A program made the translations under genes and the position numbers. A DNA stretch of 64,000 nucleotides from Paragyromitra xinjiangensis (taxonomy: Eukaryota; Ascomycota; Pezizomycetes; Pezizales; Discinaceae): the NCBI GenBank assembly GCA_038503065.1, contig JBCAMK010000015.1, positions 930,001 through 994,000 on the forward strand, given 5' to 3'. The notes beneath the pieces are model-generated. The model did no database searches and had not been told where the DNA came from. It worked only from the letters and a program-made list of their open reading frames with translations. Position 1 is the stretch's first letter. Every line of letters begins with the position of its first letter. This document shows, in pieces, positions 46,901 through 58,349 of this stretch.

Positions 46901-49258
46901 TTACTGGTTCGGGTCCGTCCACTTCATAACAGCTAGCGCTGTTGTATAGGCCATCACAATAAACCCAAACAAGATCAACGCGATATCGGCCGCCTTCATG
47001 AATGCGTTCGTATCATATGCGCGACGATGCAACAATGGCGGATAGATAAATACTAACGGAATACACGCGAACGACCCAATCAACGCTACAAACTTATCCA
47101 GATCGTCTGCGCCACCCCACGAGATAAGTGCTGTAGCAAAGACCGTGATGAAGCGGAACGCATTCTTTTGCCATTTGACAGATGGATTGTTTTTGCCGCT
47201 ACGAGGAAAGAGGCCGGTTTCCATGATGCGGATGGCGGGGAATAGCTGGAGTGGGGTAGATAGAAGAATGGCAAGTGAATAAAGGAATTGTACACTAGAG
47301 AAGGGAATATTTTAGCTATTTTATGTTCGTAGAAATTCCCAGGGCTTTAGCCGGGGAAGGAATAATACGGACCCGTTGACAAGTTTATCGTCTTGTGGTA
47401 AATTCGAAATAATCACCGTCTTCGTGTGACTACCATACGCGGCATAACTAAACGCCCCCATACTGAGAAAGATAACGGTAATTATCACCATCACACCCCC
47501 AAGCACTCTTGGAAACTTCTCAGGTCTCTTCATCGTCTCCTGAATTGGAATAATCAATCCAATTCCTTCAAAAGTGAAGATAGCCGTCCCAATAAAGAGC
47601 GTCCAGTCATTGGGGTTGAAAGCAACGATATCGCTCACGCCTTCGGTTGCGAGCGTCAAAAAGTCATAGTAGTAGAGATAAACCAATCCCAGCATGATAA
47701 AGAAGTCAGCAATAAGTGCTGTGAACCCCAGTTTGGCCATGTCTCGAATCATCGACATGGGCAGAAAGACAACGAGTTGAAGTAAGATCAGATATTTTAT
47801 CTCAATAAGGTGATCGCCTTTAGAGACCGCGAAGATGAAGGCCTGGAGGTTTTCGGAGGTAAAAACGATGTAAGCTGCCGCGAAACCAATTTGGGAGACG
47901 ATGATAGATGTTAGAATGGTGAGGCGCATCTTAGGGCCGTATAATATGCCGCCGATATCTGATCAAATAATTAGCAGGACCCTAATCGGAGGAAGAAACC
48001 CAAGGCGAACCTCCAAAACTTCCAGCAACCTTCAGACGGGTTCTGACCAACAACACGAAACAGTAATATGACAGTAGTGCAACCAAGAGCAAAACGATGT
48101 TACAAAATACCATTCCTCCGTTGGAGTAGCTGCGATTCGTGTTAGTTAATCGTAACCTTGAATCCCGGCCGGGCTCAAAGCGGAGACCTACGCTTTCGGC
48201 AAAAACAGCACACCTGTCCCAACAAAACTCTTTAACAGCAGAAGCGCGGCTTTTCCGGACCCTGCTGTCCCCTGATGGGAAATACTCTTCCGCCTAGCTG
48301 TTCTTGGCCTTCCACCTAGCAATGCGCTTCCTTCGCCAGCACCATCCCCGCCAGTATCTCCCCCCTCTTCAATAAAAATGGCCTCATCACTCGACCACCC
48401 TTCGCCTTCATCGTCTTCCTCCAAATCTTCACCAGCAAAGTGTCCATGCAGCGTCAGGAACTCAATGAAGTTCCTTGTCAAAAATGGCCGCCTCTGAGGT
48501 GCTACGTGCCCAGGAGCTGGGCTGGCGCCTTCGATTCGGCGGATAAAGTTTCTCCGAAATCCCCCAATCTGCTTGATACTGCTGATATCTAGGGTGTCGT
48601 CGTCCGGCTCAGGACGGGGTACGTGAAATGAACGCGAGCGACTTCGTCTACCTCCGTGGTTTTCGATGCTTTCTACATAACGATAAATCGGACGTGTTAC
48701 ATCACCACCCTGTAGCTGTAGTGATGAGAATTCCGTATCCAACCCCCCACCTCCCAGCTGCGCCGATGGGAAATTCGAAATGATGTCATCGGTTACTAAA
48801 TGCCTTCTCACCACTTCAGGATCTTCTATAGGTTGTCGGGAGTCGAAAGAGCCGTATAAGCTTTGTGGTCGCGAAGGGCTCTGCAATGGATCTGGAATGT
48901 TGACGCCGTAATTTGCGAAGGGTGAAGTTCCGAACCTGGGGGGTGTCCCAGACCGGATAGGGGTGCCTATGCGTGGGGGAGTTCCAAACCTTGGGGGAGA
49001 GCCGCTGCCGCCGGGAAAATTGTAGTGGGATAACGGATTTTGAGCTGGGGGGGCTGGGGAAGCTGGTCGGCCCCCGACTATAGACGCTGGGAAACCATGG
49101 CCGGGCACTGGGGATCCAAGCCGAACGGTAGCCTGGAGACGTGGTGTAGTTGGCCGGGGTCCTGGTGAGGAAGAACGGAAGCCGGGGGATGAGGGACGGG
49201 GACTAGGAGCTCGCCGTTGAGATGCCGAGCTAGACTCGGGAGCAGGAGTATTTGACAT
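46901..49258 (-). CDS. Vacuolar amino acid transporter (AVT3/AVT4-like)
   Basis: Proton-coupled amino acid exporter of the vacuolar membrane, SLC36/AAAP family. Four coding exons, 49258-48192, 48129-48011, 47958-47373 and 47294-46901, give 721 residues. The first 325 or so residues are a cytosolic, Ser/Pro/Arg-rich tail. Transmembrane segments then begin at KAALLLLKSFVGTGVLFLPKA (the AVT signature) and include FGDIGGILYGPKMR, SQIGFAAAYIVFTSENLQAF, FTFEGIGLIIPIQETMKRP, QFLYSLAILLSTPLQLFPAI (across intron 3) and a C-terminal helix ending KWTDPNQ. About eleven helices are expected. An in-frame ATG three codons upstream (49267) is an alternative start. Substrate range is inferred from the family only. 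Confidence 0.92.
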
Positions 49259-51406
49259 CGGCAGCAATAGTTACGACGACTAGAGATAACCAGATATGTA
49301 AGAGAGATAGGGGAGTCTTTTCAGCTGAGGCCAGATGCAGTCAAAGTGGATCTGCTTAGAAGATAGATTATTCTACTATTGTATCTATGAACGTTATGCA
49401 CGAGGCTGAAGATAAAGTGGAGGAGTAAGAGAAGGAGGAGGAGGAGTAGGAGGAGGAGGAGGGGGAGGGGGAGGGGGAGGAAGAGCAGCAGCAGGAAGAG
49501 GCTGGTCTAGTTGTGGTCATAAGGTCCAGCAGCAGTATCCAGTGTACTCAGCTACCCGCAGCGCCAAGCCCTAAGGGTTCGCCAGGGGTTTGGGTCAATT
49601 CTTGCGGGTCACAAAAAAACCTTCCGCAGATATCGGATGAGAAGCCTGTGAAACGCTGTGGGAATAACCCAGCGTTACTCAACCTCCCCCTCCCAGTGAA
49701 AAGAGGATATGAAAAACGAGAGGGAGAAAAAACCTCACTGGTTCCCCGCATCGACCTGAGCAGTCCACGTTCGCAACCGGTTCGCCGGCCAGTTTGATTA
49801 CCGAAATCAATTACAGCTTTAAATTCTATGCAAGCTCGATTATCAATTTATTCGCGGAATAAGATCGCAATCGGGCTACTCAACAAAAGAGAAAATATGC
49901 ATGCATAGGGTGAGAATATGCGAGGGAGAGCAAGAAGGCCATGGGGGTCCGCATCGGCCCGTCATGCGTCAAACGCGCTTTTTCGTCCACTTCCGAGGTC
50001 TTGTGGTGAAACATTTCGATCATCGGGACCGGCACGAATAGGAAGAGGGTTTGGGACCCCGGTTGTAGCCGGAACCTTGGCGATCCTACCGATTTCCGAG
50101 CAGTGCGAGTGATGGTGCATGCGGTAGGCAGTGAGCAGTTGGGTGCCACATGCAGGTCCAAACCTTTCCCTTCTGCAGCCCTAGCCTCCCGATGTGGCAG
50201 GGTGCACCAACTAATCATGTGCCATCACTCGCGTGTAAGCTTGTTTACTTTTTCGCTCCAGGTTGCGAGGTATCATCCAGCTATTGTGACCACCCCACTA
50301 CATATACCTTCCATCTGCACACCCAGCTCCATTTCCCTTGAATACTGCTTCAGCATGACATTTCAACAACCCTATGGCAAATACCAAAGGAAACCCAGTA
50401 CATCGTGGCACGGACTTACCGTCAAAGGATTGTAGTGGTAGGGAGGCCAAGTAAGCTTTCCAACTCGACTGCACTCATAAAATTGCTATTGAGACTAAGT
50501 TGTTAGGGAATGCACACTATTTAGGTTTGGGTCTGGGATTGGGGGTTGTTGGCAGACACCCGTTTCAAAGGAAACTCGACTTGTCCTGGAAATTCTTCCT
50601 ACAAATGCCGCCTCAAGCAATATTCTTTTACACGCTAGAATTTATCCCGTTGAGCTGCATTCTAGTTATTCTCATCGGTTTACTACATTTTCACACTCAC
50701 AGGAAAGAAACGATGATGCATTAGCCACTACAATGGAAACGGTAAGCATTGGTTGTAACTTTCAAAGCACCACTGGTAAAGAGAAAATACCAATCGCCGA
50801 GAACACCTTGGATATCACCGAAGCCCGTTCAATCCCTAAAAAGTTTCTGGCAATCAATACACTTACATCTGTGTATTCAGGGTGAGCGCTGTGTTTTGGG
50901 GTGAGATTTCAAGATCTCTTCTGCTTACGGACATATTGTGGGAATGTATTCGTTTTCATACGTCTCCGGGTTTACGGGTTTTTGTGTGGGAATGCCAATT
51001 AGTCGGTCTTGGCCCCCCCCCCATACTAAAGGGGTGGGCTTAGCAGAGCCAACGCTAAATGACGAAGTTCACAACTCTAATGTCGATATCAATATGGGAA
51101 GAGGCCACTTCTCTTAAAATAAAGATACGTTCGCATGTCAGGGTAGGGTTTCAGTGGTGGGATTACGGAAAGAGGGCGATGATCTCTTCGAATTCAACAG
51201 CTACCTCTAGGGAGTAACTAGTCGCTGAATAGGTATAGATTTCCTCCATCATGATCGGCTAAAATTTCACTGCTATTAGCTCCAGGAATCATTCCGATAA
51301 TCTCGGCTTCACCTTGATCCTCCATCATCATAACGGGCCGTAAATGCGAGTTTGCGGATCAATTGACAACCTCCTAGTTTTACCCTCCATGAAACATTTA
51401 TTTAAC
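49259..51406. other. Gene-poor intergenic region with purine tract
   Basis: 2.1 kb. A purine-only stretch from about 49421 to 49500 includes three consecutive GGGGGA units (around 49461-49480). Frames at 49513-49797 and 50103-50435 show no conserved features. A poly-C run is at 51017-51023. Confidence 0.45.
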
Positions 51407-52171
51407 TCAAATCCTCGTTTTCTTCCCTGGATGACCACCATCAGGTTTACTATGACACCTCAAATCTGCGCAAGTCCGTTTACTATCCCCCCATCCTTCC
51501 CACCAAGAACCCTCTTCCGCATCAGCATCCCCTTCTTTTAGTTCCCTGGAATTATGTTTCCCAGCCCAGCAATACTGAGCCCATTCATCCACTAAATGTG
51601 GTGGCTGCATAAAATCTTCCTCGTAATCCGCATACCCTTCAACCTCTTTTCCGCAGCACGACCATTCCTTCTTGTCGTATTCGTACCCCTTCACCCACTC
51701 CAATTTTCCAAAATGTTTGACTACACAATCCCAATCGTCTGTGGCTGGGGTGTAGGTTTGATGACAATAGACGCAGTGATGGGGGTCTTTTGACGGGAAT
51801 TTTGACGGGAAGGTAGATCCCTCGTCAATCTCTTCGTCGGTTTTTTCGCCCAGCTCGATAATCTCCTTGTTAGACCTTGATGACGCGTTTTTGTAATTGT
51901 CTTCTAGGATTATTCCCTCTTCTGCGAGTAGCATCTCAATGAGGGTGGGCTTTGGGAGAGTGTCTAAATGCTTGTAGAGGGATTCTGATGTAGGGAACCG
52001 AGTTTTGAGAGATGAGAGTTTCGGGAGGGGTGTTTGGTTTGTAGGGGAGAGCTGAGCCGTTAGTTTGGCTATGCTGGATTTTCCTTTCGCATAGGCATTG
52101 GGGCTCTTTCTAGAGGCCGGAGGTGGAGATGCCTCGGGAGAGGAAGAGACAAGGTCAATTATATTTGACAT
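51407..52171 (-). CDS. Cys/His-rich CHORD-like zinc protein, copy A
   Basis: 254-residue intronless protein that I do not recognise as a named gene. An N-terminal Ser/Pro-rich part (MSNIIDLVSSSPEASPPPAS) and LPKLSSLKTRFPTSESLYKHL are followed by a Cys/His domain at about residues 133-250. Putative ligands: HCVYCHQ, WDCVVKHFG, KEWSCCGKEVEGY, YCWAGKH, CADLRCHSKPDGGH. The order C-x2-C, C-x3-H, W-S-C-C, C-x2-G-x-H resembles the CHORD zinc domain (KxWSCC...GCxxGxH), but spacing differs, so I call it CHORD-like only. The first residues MSNIIDLVSSS resemble a SUMO-interacting pattern (I-I-D-L-V). Copy B lies 1.4 kb upstream on the same strand. Confidence 0.72.
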   Translation of the reverse strand: MSNIIDLVSSSPEASPPPASRKSPNAYAKGKSSIAKLTAQLSPTNQTPLPKLSSLKTRFPTSESLYKHLDTLPKPTLIEMLLAEEGIILEDNYKNASSRSNKEIIELGEKTDEEIDEGSTFPSKFPSKDPHHCVYCHQTYTPATDDWDCVVKHFGKLEWVKGYEYDKKEWSCCGKEVEGYADYEEDFMQPPHLVDEWAQYCWAGKHNSRELKEGDADAEEGSWWEGWGDSKRTCADLRCHSKPDGGHPGKKTRI

Positions 52172-53529
52172 TTGAGAGCTTTCTTGAATATGATCGAGCT
52201 GTCAGGGGGGTTTATCTACGCGTCGCGTCGTTGTTCGGAGTAGAGGAAGCTAGTAACCGAAGCCGAAAATAGAATTGTAAGACATGTTTGAATAAATTGC
52301 CGTTTTATAGAACAAGATAGCGCTCTTGGTTAGTACTTATGTGGATGAGCAAGGAGACAGAAGTTATAACGAACCTACACCTACACCTAAGAAATGCATC
52401 CATTAAGCTAAATATCTTTCCCTTTTCTAAATAGCCACTACGTTCAGGCTCTGTATAGCTCGTATGGGTGCGAGTTCTGGCTCGCTCGGGTTTAAAGTCG
52501 AGGCTTTGGGGTATTGAGAGGCTCTGCTTTTAGGAAAGGGCATAGTGTGGGTGCTCTTCATATGTAATTGTGAATAGCTCTGGTGATGGGAAGAAGAGGT
52601 GGGAGGAGGCTATATACATGTATTTAGCTTTACATGCTATCGATTTTTTTTAGAGTGAAGTCCAGTGATTAGCCTTGTCGCTAGGCCTAACGAGGGAGCG
52701 AGTCGTTGACGTAATTGCGAGATGGATTACAATGCGCGAGTGATAATTTATGATCAAATTACAATAACTGATGATGATGATGAATTCATTAGGTACATAA
52801 TTACAGTAGCTGAGATTGCACAGTGAGGAATCGGGAGGCACGTACGAGCCTTAGTATCTACAAAAGGAAAAAAAACACATTCCTACATGTCAAACCCTCA
52901 GCCCCTTCCCAATGGGCCCATTTAGGTTGTAGCAATGTGAATATGCGCTGATTAGGCCTCGGATACGGTAGCATCTTAAGCAAGAAGCTGGGTAAGCTTT
53001 GGGGTGCTTGTAGACTATTTTGCTCTTTGGATTGTGTTTTGGGGGATACGGCTGTTGGATTGGCTGCTCCACCTTGGAATTGCGGCAAAGGTGGCTTGGA
53101 GTGCATATACTACCGTTTGGGTATGGAGCGGAGCTTGTAAAATTCAGGGGCTCAGGTTCAGTGGGGTCGGATATGTTCGCGTGAGTTTCTCTGGGATGCG
53201 ATTATGGTGTCCAGGAAGCTATCCAGGTTATGGGGAGAGCAGGGGCAGGATGATATCTATACGGGTTATCATAACGTCACTTTCGTTAATTCAGTTGTGC
53301 TTTACTGTTTTATACTAGTATACCAGGCTTGTAGAGTGTATTCAAATCCCAAATGCTATTTGTACGAGTGACGTAACATGATCACTGCTGCTCTTTCTGG
53401 TTCGTCTCTGACGTCTAGTAATCTGCAGTCTACGTATCGGTATCACTTTTATATAAGAAACGAAGTAACATATAGCTTAGCCTACTTATAAGAAACGTGC
53501 ATGCTTATCCGTAACTACACATAACGCCT
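52172..53529. other. Spacer between the two CHORD-like paralogues
   Basis: 1.36 kb. Minus frames at 52650-52841 and 52858-53106 and plus frame 53004-53318 have no family features and no similarity to the paralogues. No repeat seen. Confidence 0.45.
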
Positions 53530-54129
53530 TCAAGGAATGTCCGCCAAATGCCCACCATTTGGCTTATGATGGCATCCCAAATCTTTACAGGATGTCCCAA
53601 TGTTATTGCCCCAATTCTTCCACCATTTCCCTTTCGGCGCATTCACATCCCCTTCTCGAAACTCTTCTTCACTATGCATCCCCTCGAAGCAATAAGGAGA
53701 ATCAAGTTCCGTAGTTGATACGCCATCGCCGTATAAATATTCAGAATATCCCTGTGCATGCTTCCCACAGCACGTCCACTCTATGTCTCCAAAATGCGCA
53801 ATCTTACATTCTTTCTTCGTCGCTGTCTTGTCGAAGACCTGGTGGCAGTATACACAGTGTGCGAGGTTGTTTGAGGAGCCGTAAGCTTGTGACTCGGCCT
53901 CGGCAAGCGTTTTTTTGTGTTGTGCAAGCAGCATTGAGACGAGAATAGGGCTTGGTATCGCAATTAAATGTGCGTAAAGGGGATCGCGCTTAGGGAATTT
54001 GGTCGCGAGGGATGAGAGCGTCGGGACGGATACATCCGGGCCCTTAGGTGCTAAATGGGGGTTCTTGCCCGAAACTTGGGCTGCCTTAGGAGATAAGGAT
54101 GATGATGAGGGACCGCTTGTGTTCGACAT
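53530..54129 (-). CDS. Cys/His-rich CHORD-like zinc protein, copy B
   Basis: 199-residue paralogue of copy A. The frame is open to 54195, but ATG 54129 gives MSNTSGPSSSS, parallel to copy A (MSNIIDLVSSS), so I chose it. Shared blocks: VPTLSSLATKFPKRDPLYAHL against LPKLSSLKTRFPTSESLYKHL; AHCVYCHQ; HFGDIEWTCCGK; YCFEGMH; and WWKNWG...CKDLGCHHKPNGGH. Relative to A it lacks about 11 residues between the HFG...EW and CCGK motifs, and the long acidic linker before the first Cys pair. The putative metal-ligand positions are otherwise all kept. A CCGGGTAT variant of the Reb1-like core is at 54198-54205 upstream. Confidence 0.7.
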   Translation of the reverse strand: MSNTSGPSSSSLSPKAAQVSGKNPHLAPKGPDVSVPTLSSLATKFPKRDPLYAHLIAIPSPILVSMLLAQHKKTLAEAESQAYGSSNNLAHCVYCHQVFDKTATKKECKIAHFGDIEWTCCGKHAQGYSEYLYGDGVSTTELDSPYCFEGMHSEEEFREGDVNAPKGKWWKNWGNNIGTSCKDLGCHHKPNGGHLADIP

Positions 54130-55094
54130 TCTAATAAACTTGTATGTGCTTGAACTGTCTGAATTTTCTTCGTTTTCAGTGTGGTTTTGTGGCAACCCGG
54201 GTATTTATGAATGCTGTCTTGCTAATCTTGAGAGGAAGTCGTGATATCGGCTTCCCAACTCTTATGCGTGGCATTGTGAAAAGAGGAGTAGCCCATCACC
54301 ATCAAAAGTGGCCACTCAGTGTTGCGGCCTAACTTAAAACCTCCAGTTGAGGGTGTGGACTAAAAGATGTCGCAAGTAGAAGCTTCAGGTACGTCTTGCT
54401 ACTCATAAATGACGTATCGCTTCTTTGCTGTACCGAGTTTTAGGTGAACTGGCAATAAGGTGGCGAGGGCGATTAGGTTCTTCTTCTCACTCATTTGGTT
54501 AGGTAGATCTATAGAGTTGGTACCCAGGGTGTGGAAGTGGGTTTATTGGTGTGGATGTTGGGTTTTGTGGCGGCGGCCTAGGCCAACTGACAGGTGTCTA
54601 TTTTATGTGTTTTATTTTTCAGGATTGATTCTGCAGCTAGTTCCTCTGCAGGAATAGCAGATTATTCATCTATACACGGTCTTTTTTTTCTGACTTGCTT
54701 CAATTTGCCCCTTGGATTTTGCGATAAGCTTTTTTTTATACAGTTGGGTGTCCTTAAACTTCTCACGCCATAACCGTAGGATAAACAGTCTCTCGGCCAT
54801 GTCTCATTATGGCCCTAGTGACCTTGCTGCCAGAAAAAAATGATGTATCACACGTTGGTATCATATTCGATCCTAGGGCTTTCGCCTACTGTAGCATCAC
54901 TTGTCTTGTCCCGAGCGGCCGCGGACGGTAACCGGAATTTCTCTCGCAGATTCTTCACCGGAAATCCGAAGTGGTTAGCTAGTCTAGGTTTTTTTTGAGT
55001 AAGAGAGGTTAGTTGGTTGTTCCAGCTTTCTGTTATTTGGTGGCAAAACAAGGGGGCCCACTTGTATGGGGCGCCAAATGGGTCAAAACCTAAT
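54130..55094. other. Entry to the repeat island, no gene recognised
   Basis: Nearly 1 kb with several poly-T runs (54680-54740, 54985-54995) and short frames without conserved features. Repeats begin just to the right. Confidence 0.4.
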
Positions 55095-55279
55095 TTACCA
55101 CCGGTGGTAAATTCGCGTACCGATGCGCTGAATTTCAGCGCATATTCCCGGAATTTGTACTTAATTCAGTGCCAGGTGCCAAAATTAACCACCAGTGGTA
55201 AATTAATTTGCCACCGGTGGCCTAATAGAAAATAATTCGCCACCGGTGGCTAATAGAAAAATAAATATACCACCGGTGG
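55095..55279. repeat. Cluster of CCACCGGTGG palindromes
   Basis: Five palindromes in 185 bases: TTACCACCGGTGGTAA at 55095-55110 (a perfect 16-mer), a one-base variant CCACCAGTGG near 55189-55198, then CCACCGGTGG at 55211-55220, 55240-55249 and 55270-55279. The last three are 29 and 30 bases apart, about three helical turns. AT-rich linkers separate them. Confidence 0.85.
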
Positions 55280-55364
55280 TAAATTTCAGTATATACGCTT
55301 GATTCTAGCGCTTTGCACACAAATTCACGGAATATCACTCGATTTTTAGCCCTCTCTATTGATT

Positions 55365-55885
55365 TCTGTTTTTAGATTGGCAATTCGCAATTCGGAACTT
55401 CAGCCCGGCAGCTCACATTTCCGAGATTCAGATTGCCAGCTTCCAATTCGGGGTTTTAGACTCTCAGCTCCCATTTCCGAAGCTCGGACTAGCAATTCGC
55501 AATTCGCAATTCGTTCAGCTCCCTCCGAGGTTTGGATTGGCAATTCGCAATTCGGAACTTCAGCCTGGCAGCTCGCATTTCCGAGATTAGAATCGCCAGC
55601 TTCCAATTCGGGATTTTAGGCTCGTAGCTCCCATTTCCGAAGCTCGGATTAGGAATTCGCAATTCGGGACTTCAGCCTGGCGGCTCGCATTTCCGAGATT
55701 CGAATGGCTAGCCTGCAATTCGGGATTTTAGGCTCGCAGCTCCCATTTCCGAGGTTCGGATAGTTTTGCAGCTCGCACTTCCGAGTTTCGGATTGGCTAT
55801 TCGCAATTCGGGGCTTCAGTTTGGCAGCTCGCATCTCCGAGATTCAGATTAGCTATTCGCAATTCAGCAATTCAGGTCGGCAGCT
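55365..55885. repeat. Degenerate tandem repeat, about 55-bp units
   Basis: Eight to nine diverged units, each with a variant of gcaattcgcaattcgg and a variant of cagctcgcatttccgag. Two subtypes alternate: one with aacttcagcctggc, the other with gggattttaggctc. A similar phrase appears again at 58130-58170 and near 63515-63530. Confidence 0.75.
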
Positions 55886-55935
55886 AACACCCCTGAGATC
55901 TGAATTGGTGGTGAGATAAACGAAATCAATTCGGA

Positions 55936-56094
55936 ATAGTAATAATATAGGAGATATTGACTCCTCAAGCGCCATACGGACATTGGAGTAATAATATAAG
56001 AGATATTGACTCCTTAAGCGCCATACGGGCATTGAATAATATAGGGGATATTGACTCCTCAAGCGCCATACGGACATTGGAGTAATGAGATAAC
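55936..56094. repeat. Three-copy tandem repeat, 45-49 bp
   Basis: Three copies of gagatattgactcctcaagc followed by gccatacggacattg, with starts of the core gactcc at 55959, 56008 and 56053. Located between the 55-bp and the 79-bp arrays. Confidence 0.85.
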
Positions 56095-56371
56095 ATTCCC
56101 TACTATAGAGTTTCATTGTATCAAAACCCTCAGTGCCTGCTACCTTGGGGTTTTATGGCCTTCCTGGCTTTTAGATCACTCGAAAGTAATCTGCTTCTAC
56201 TGAATTTTCTTGTATCGAATCTTCAGTGCCTACTGCCTTGGCCTTCCTGACTTCGAATCCCACCTCTCTTTTCCTTTAATCATCACCAAAACCCAGCAAT
56301 TCAGGTTGGTAACTTGCATCACCGAGATTCGGATTGGCAATTCACAAATCCAGGACTTGGATGGCCTACCT

Positions 56372-57585
56372 TAACCTCTCAGAGTTTAGATCACGCGAAG
56401 TAATCTGTGCTCCTGCTGAATTTTGAATCGTGATTCCGATTCGCAATTCATAGCCTCTCAGGGTTTAGATCACGCGAAGTAATCTGTGCTCCTGCTGAAT
56501 TTTGAATCGTGATTCCGATTCGCAATTCATAGCCTCTCAGCTGCAGGGTTTAGATCACGCGAAGTAATCTGTGCTCCTGCTGAATTTTGAATCGTGATTC
56601 CGATTCGCAATCCATAGCCTCTCAGCTGCAGGGTTTAGATCACGCGAAGTAATCTGTGCTCCTGCTGAATTTTGAATCGTGATTCCGATTCGCAATTCAT
56701 AGCCTCTCAGGGTTTAGATCACACGAAGTAATCTGTGCTCCTGCTGAATTTTGAATCGTGATTCCGATTCGCAATTCATAGCCTCTCAGGGTTTAGATCA
56801 CGCGAAGTAATCTGTGCTTCTGCTGAATTTTGAATCGTGATTCGGATTAGCAATTCACGAATCCAGGACTTGGATGGCCACCTTAACCTCTCAGAGTTTA
56901 GATCACGCGAAGTAATCTGTGCTCCTGCTGAATTTTGAATCGTGATTCCGATTCGCAATTCATAGCCTCTCAGGGTTTAGATCACACGAAGTAATCTGTG
57001 CTTCTGCTGAATTTTGAATCGTGATTCCGATTCGCAATTCATAGCCTCTCAGCTGCAGGGTTTAGATCACGCGAAGTAATCTGTGCTCCTGCTGAATTTT
57101 GAATCGTGATTCCGATTCGCAATTCATAGCCTCTCAGGGTTTAGATCACACGAAGTAATCTGTGCTTCTGCTGAATTTTGAATCGTGATTCGGATTAGCA
57201 ATTCACGAATCCAGGACTTGGATGGCCACCTTAACCTCTCAGAGTTTAGATCACGCGAAGTAATCTGTGCTCCTGCTGAATTTTGAATCGTGATTCCGAT
57301 TCGCAATTCATAGCCTCTCAGGGTTTAGATCACACGAAGTAATCTGTGCTTCTGCTGAATTTTGTATCGTGATTCGGATTAGTAATTCACGAATTCAGGA
57401 CTTGGATGGCCTACCTTAGCCTCTCAGGGTTTAGATCACGCGAAGTAATCTGTGCTTCTGCTGAATTTTGATCGTGATTCGGATTGGCAATTCACGAATC
57501 CAGGACTTGGATGGCCTACCTTAGCCTCTCAGGGTTTAGATCACACGAAGTAATCTGTGCTTCTGCTAAATCTTGTATTGCGATC
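56372..57585. repeat. 79-bp tandem array with higher-order structure
   Basis: About 14 copies of a unit containing tttagatcacgcgaag, taatctgtgctcctgctgaa, ttttgaatcgtgattccgat and tcgcaattcatagcctctca. Basic period is 79 bases. Some units are 85, through an inserted ctgcag, and some are about 106, through an extra segment (cacgaatccaggacttggat). The block 56776-56958 is repeated nearly unchanged at 57124-57306, a 348-base higher-order shift. Peptide-like frames in it (60 residues, near identical) are by-products of the repeat. Confidence 0.88.
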
Positions 57586-57654
57586 CTTAGTGCAGCACCC
57601 TTATTTCTTAGATCTAAATTGGCAATTGACAACTCGCAACTTAGAAATGTGGGC

Positions 57655-58090
57655 AGCTAGTAGGGCGTTTGTTCCCTAATATCTACTATATCACTCGTCG
57701 CACATGTCCGGATAAGCGCTTGAATCAGGATGATATGTGTATATGTGCTGGAATCAGGGATACAAACTCAGCTTTATCCCTGATTCAGCGCTGCTTCACC
57801 GAAAATGTAGGTATTCCCCCTTAGAATACCATATTCGTATCGGTGCCTTTCGCATTTCGTATTTAGATTACTCGCGTTTCCGAGATCCAGACCGTTAGTA
57901 GGGCGTTTTTTTCATGGGGTCTGCTACATCATTCGTCATACATGCCTGGTCATGGATAAGCGACTGGATAAGCGCTTGAATCAGGGCGATATCTGTATTT
58001 GCGCTGGAATCAGGAGCATAAACCTAGCGATACTCTACTTGAATAAGGCAATGTCCGCATTTATGCTGGAATTAGGGATATTCTCCTAAT
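57655..58090 (+). repeat. Dispersed repeat family R, left copies
   Basis: Two copies of a 100-120-base element starting agtagggcgtttt-like and ending cgctggaatcagg (57658-57760 and 57894-58014), plus a weaker third (58040-58082, cttgaataagg ... gctggaattaggg). Core: gcgcttgaatcagg, then gatatctgtatttgcgctgg. Opposite-strand relatives lie at 63425-63735. Confidence 0.65.
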
Positions 58091-58349
58091 AGCATATATC
58101 ATTCCCACCTATACTAGCAACTCCCACATTGGGATTCGCATCTCGCATCTCGCACATTTGAATCGGCAATTTCCTGTCCGATTGGCAGTTTATAATTAAA
58201 CGAATACTAAAACAGAGATGTGAAAGAGCGTAAACCAAAAAGAAAGACGTAAACCTAAACTAGTCTATAATAACGAAGGAAGGAAGAGAGAAAGAACAAA
58301 GGAAAGAAGAAGAAAAGAAGCTAACCTGTACCCAACCATCCTCCCCCCT

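Noticed and set aside
55095..55279. CRISPR-like array
   Set aside because: Repeats are short perfect palindromes with AT-rich linkers in a eukaryotic genome; spacing and unit length do not fit CRISPR.
56776..57306. Two near-identical 60-residue minus frames 348 bases apart
   Set aside because: They arise from the 79-bp tandem array and carry no independent coding signal.
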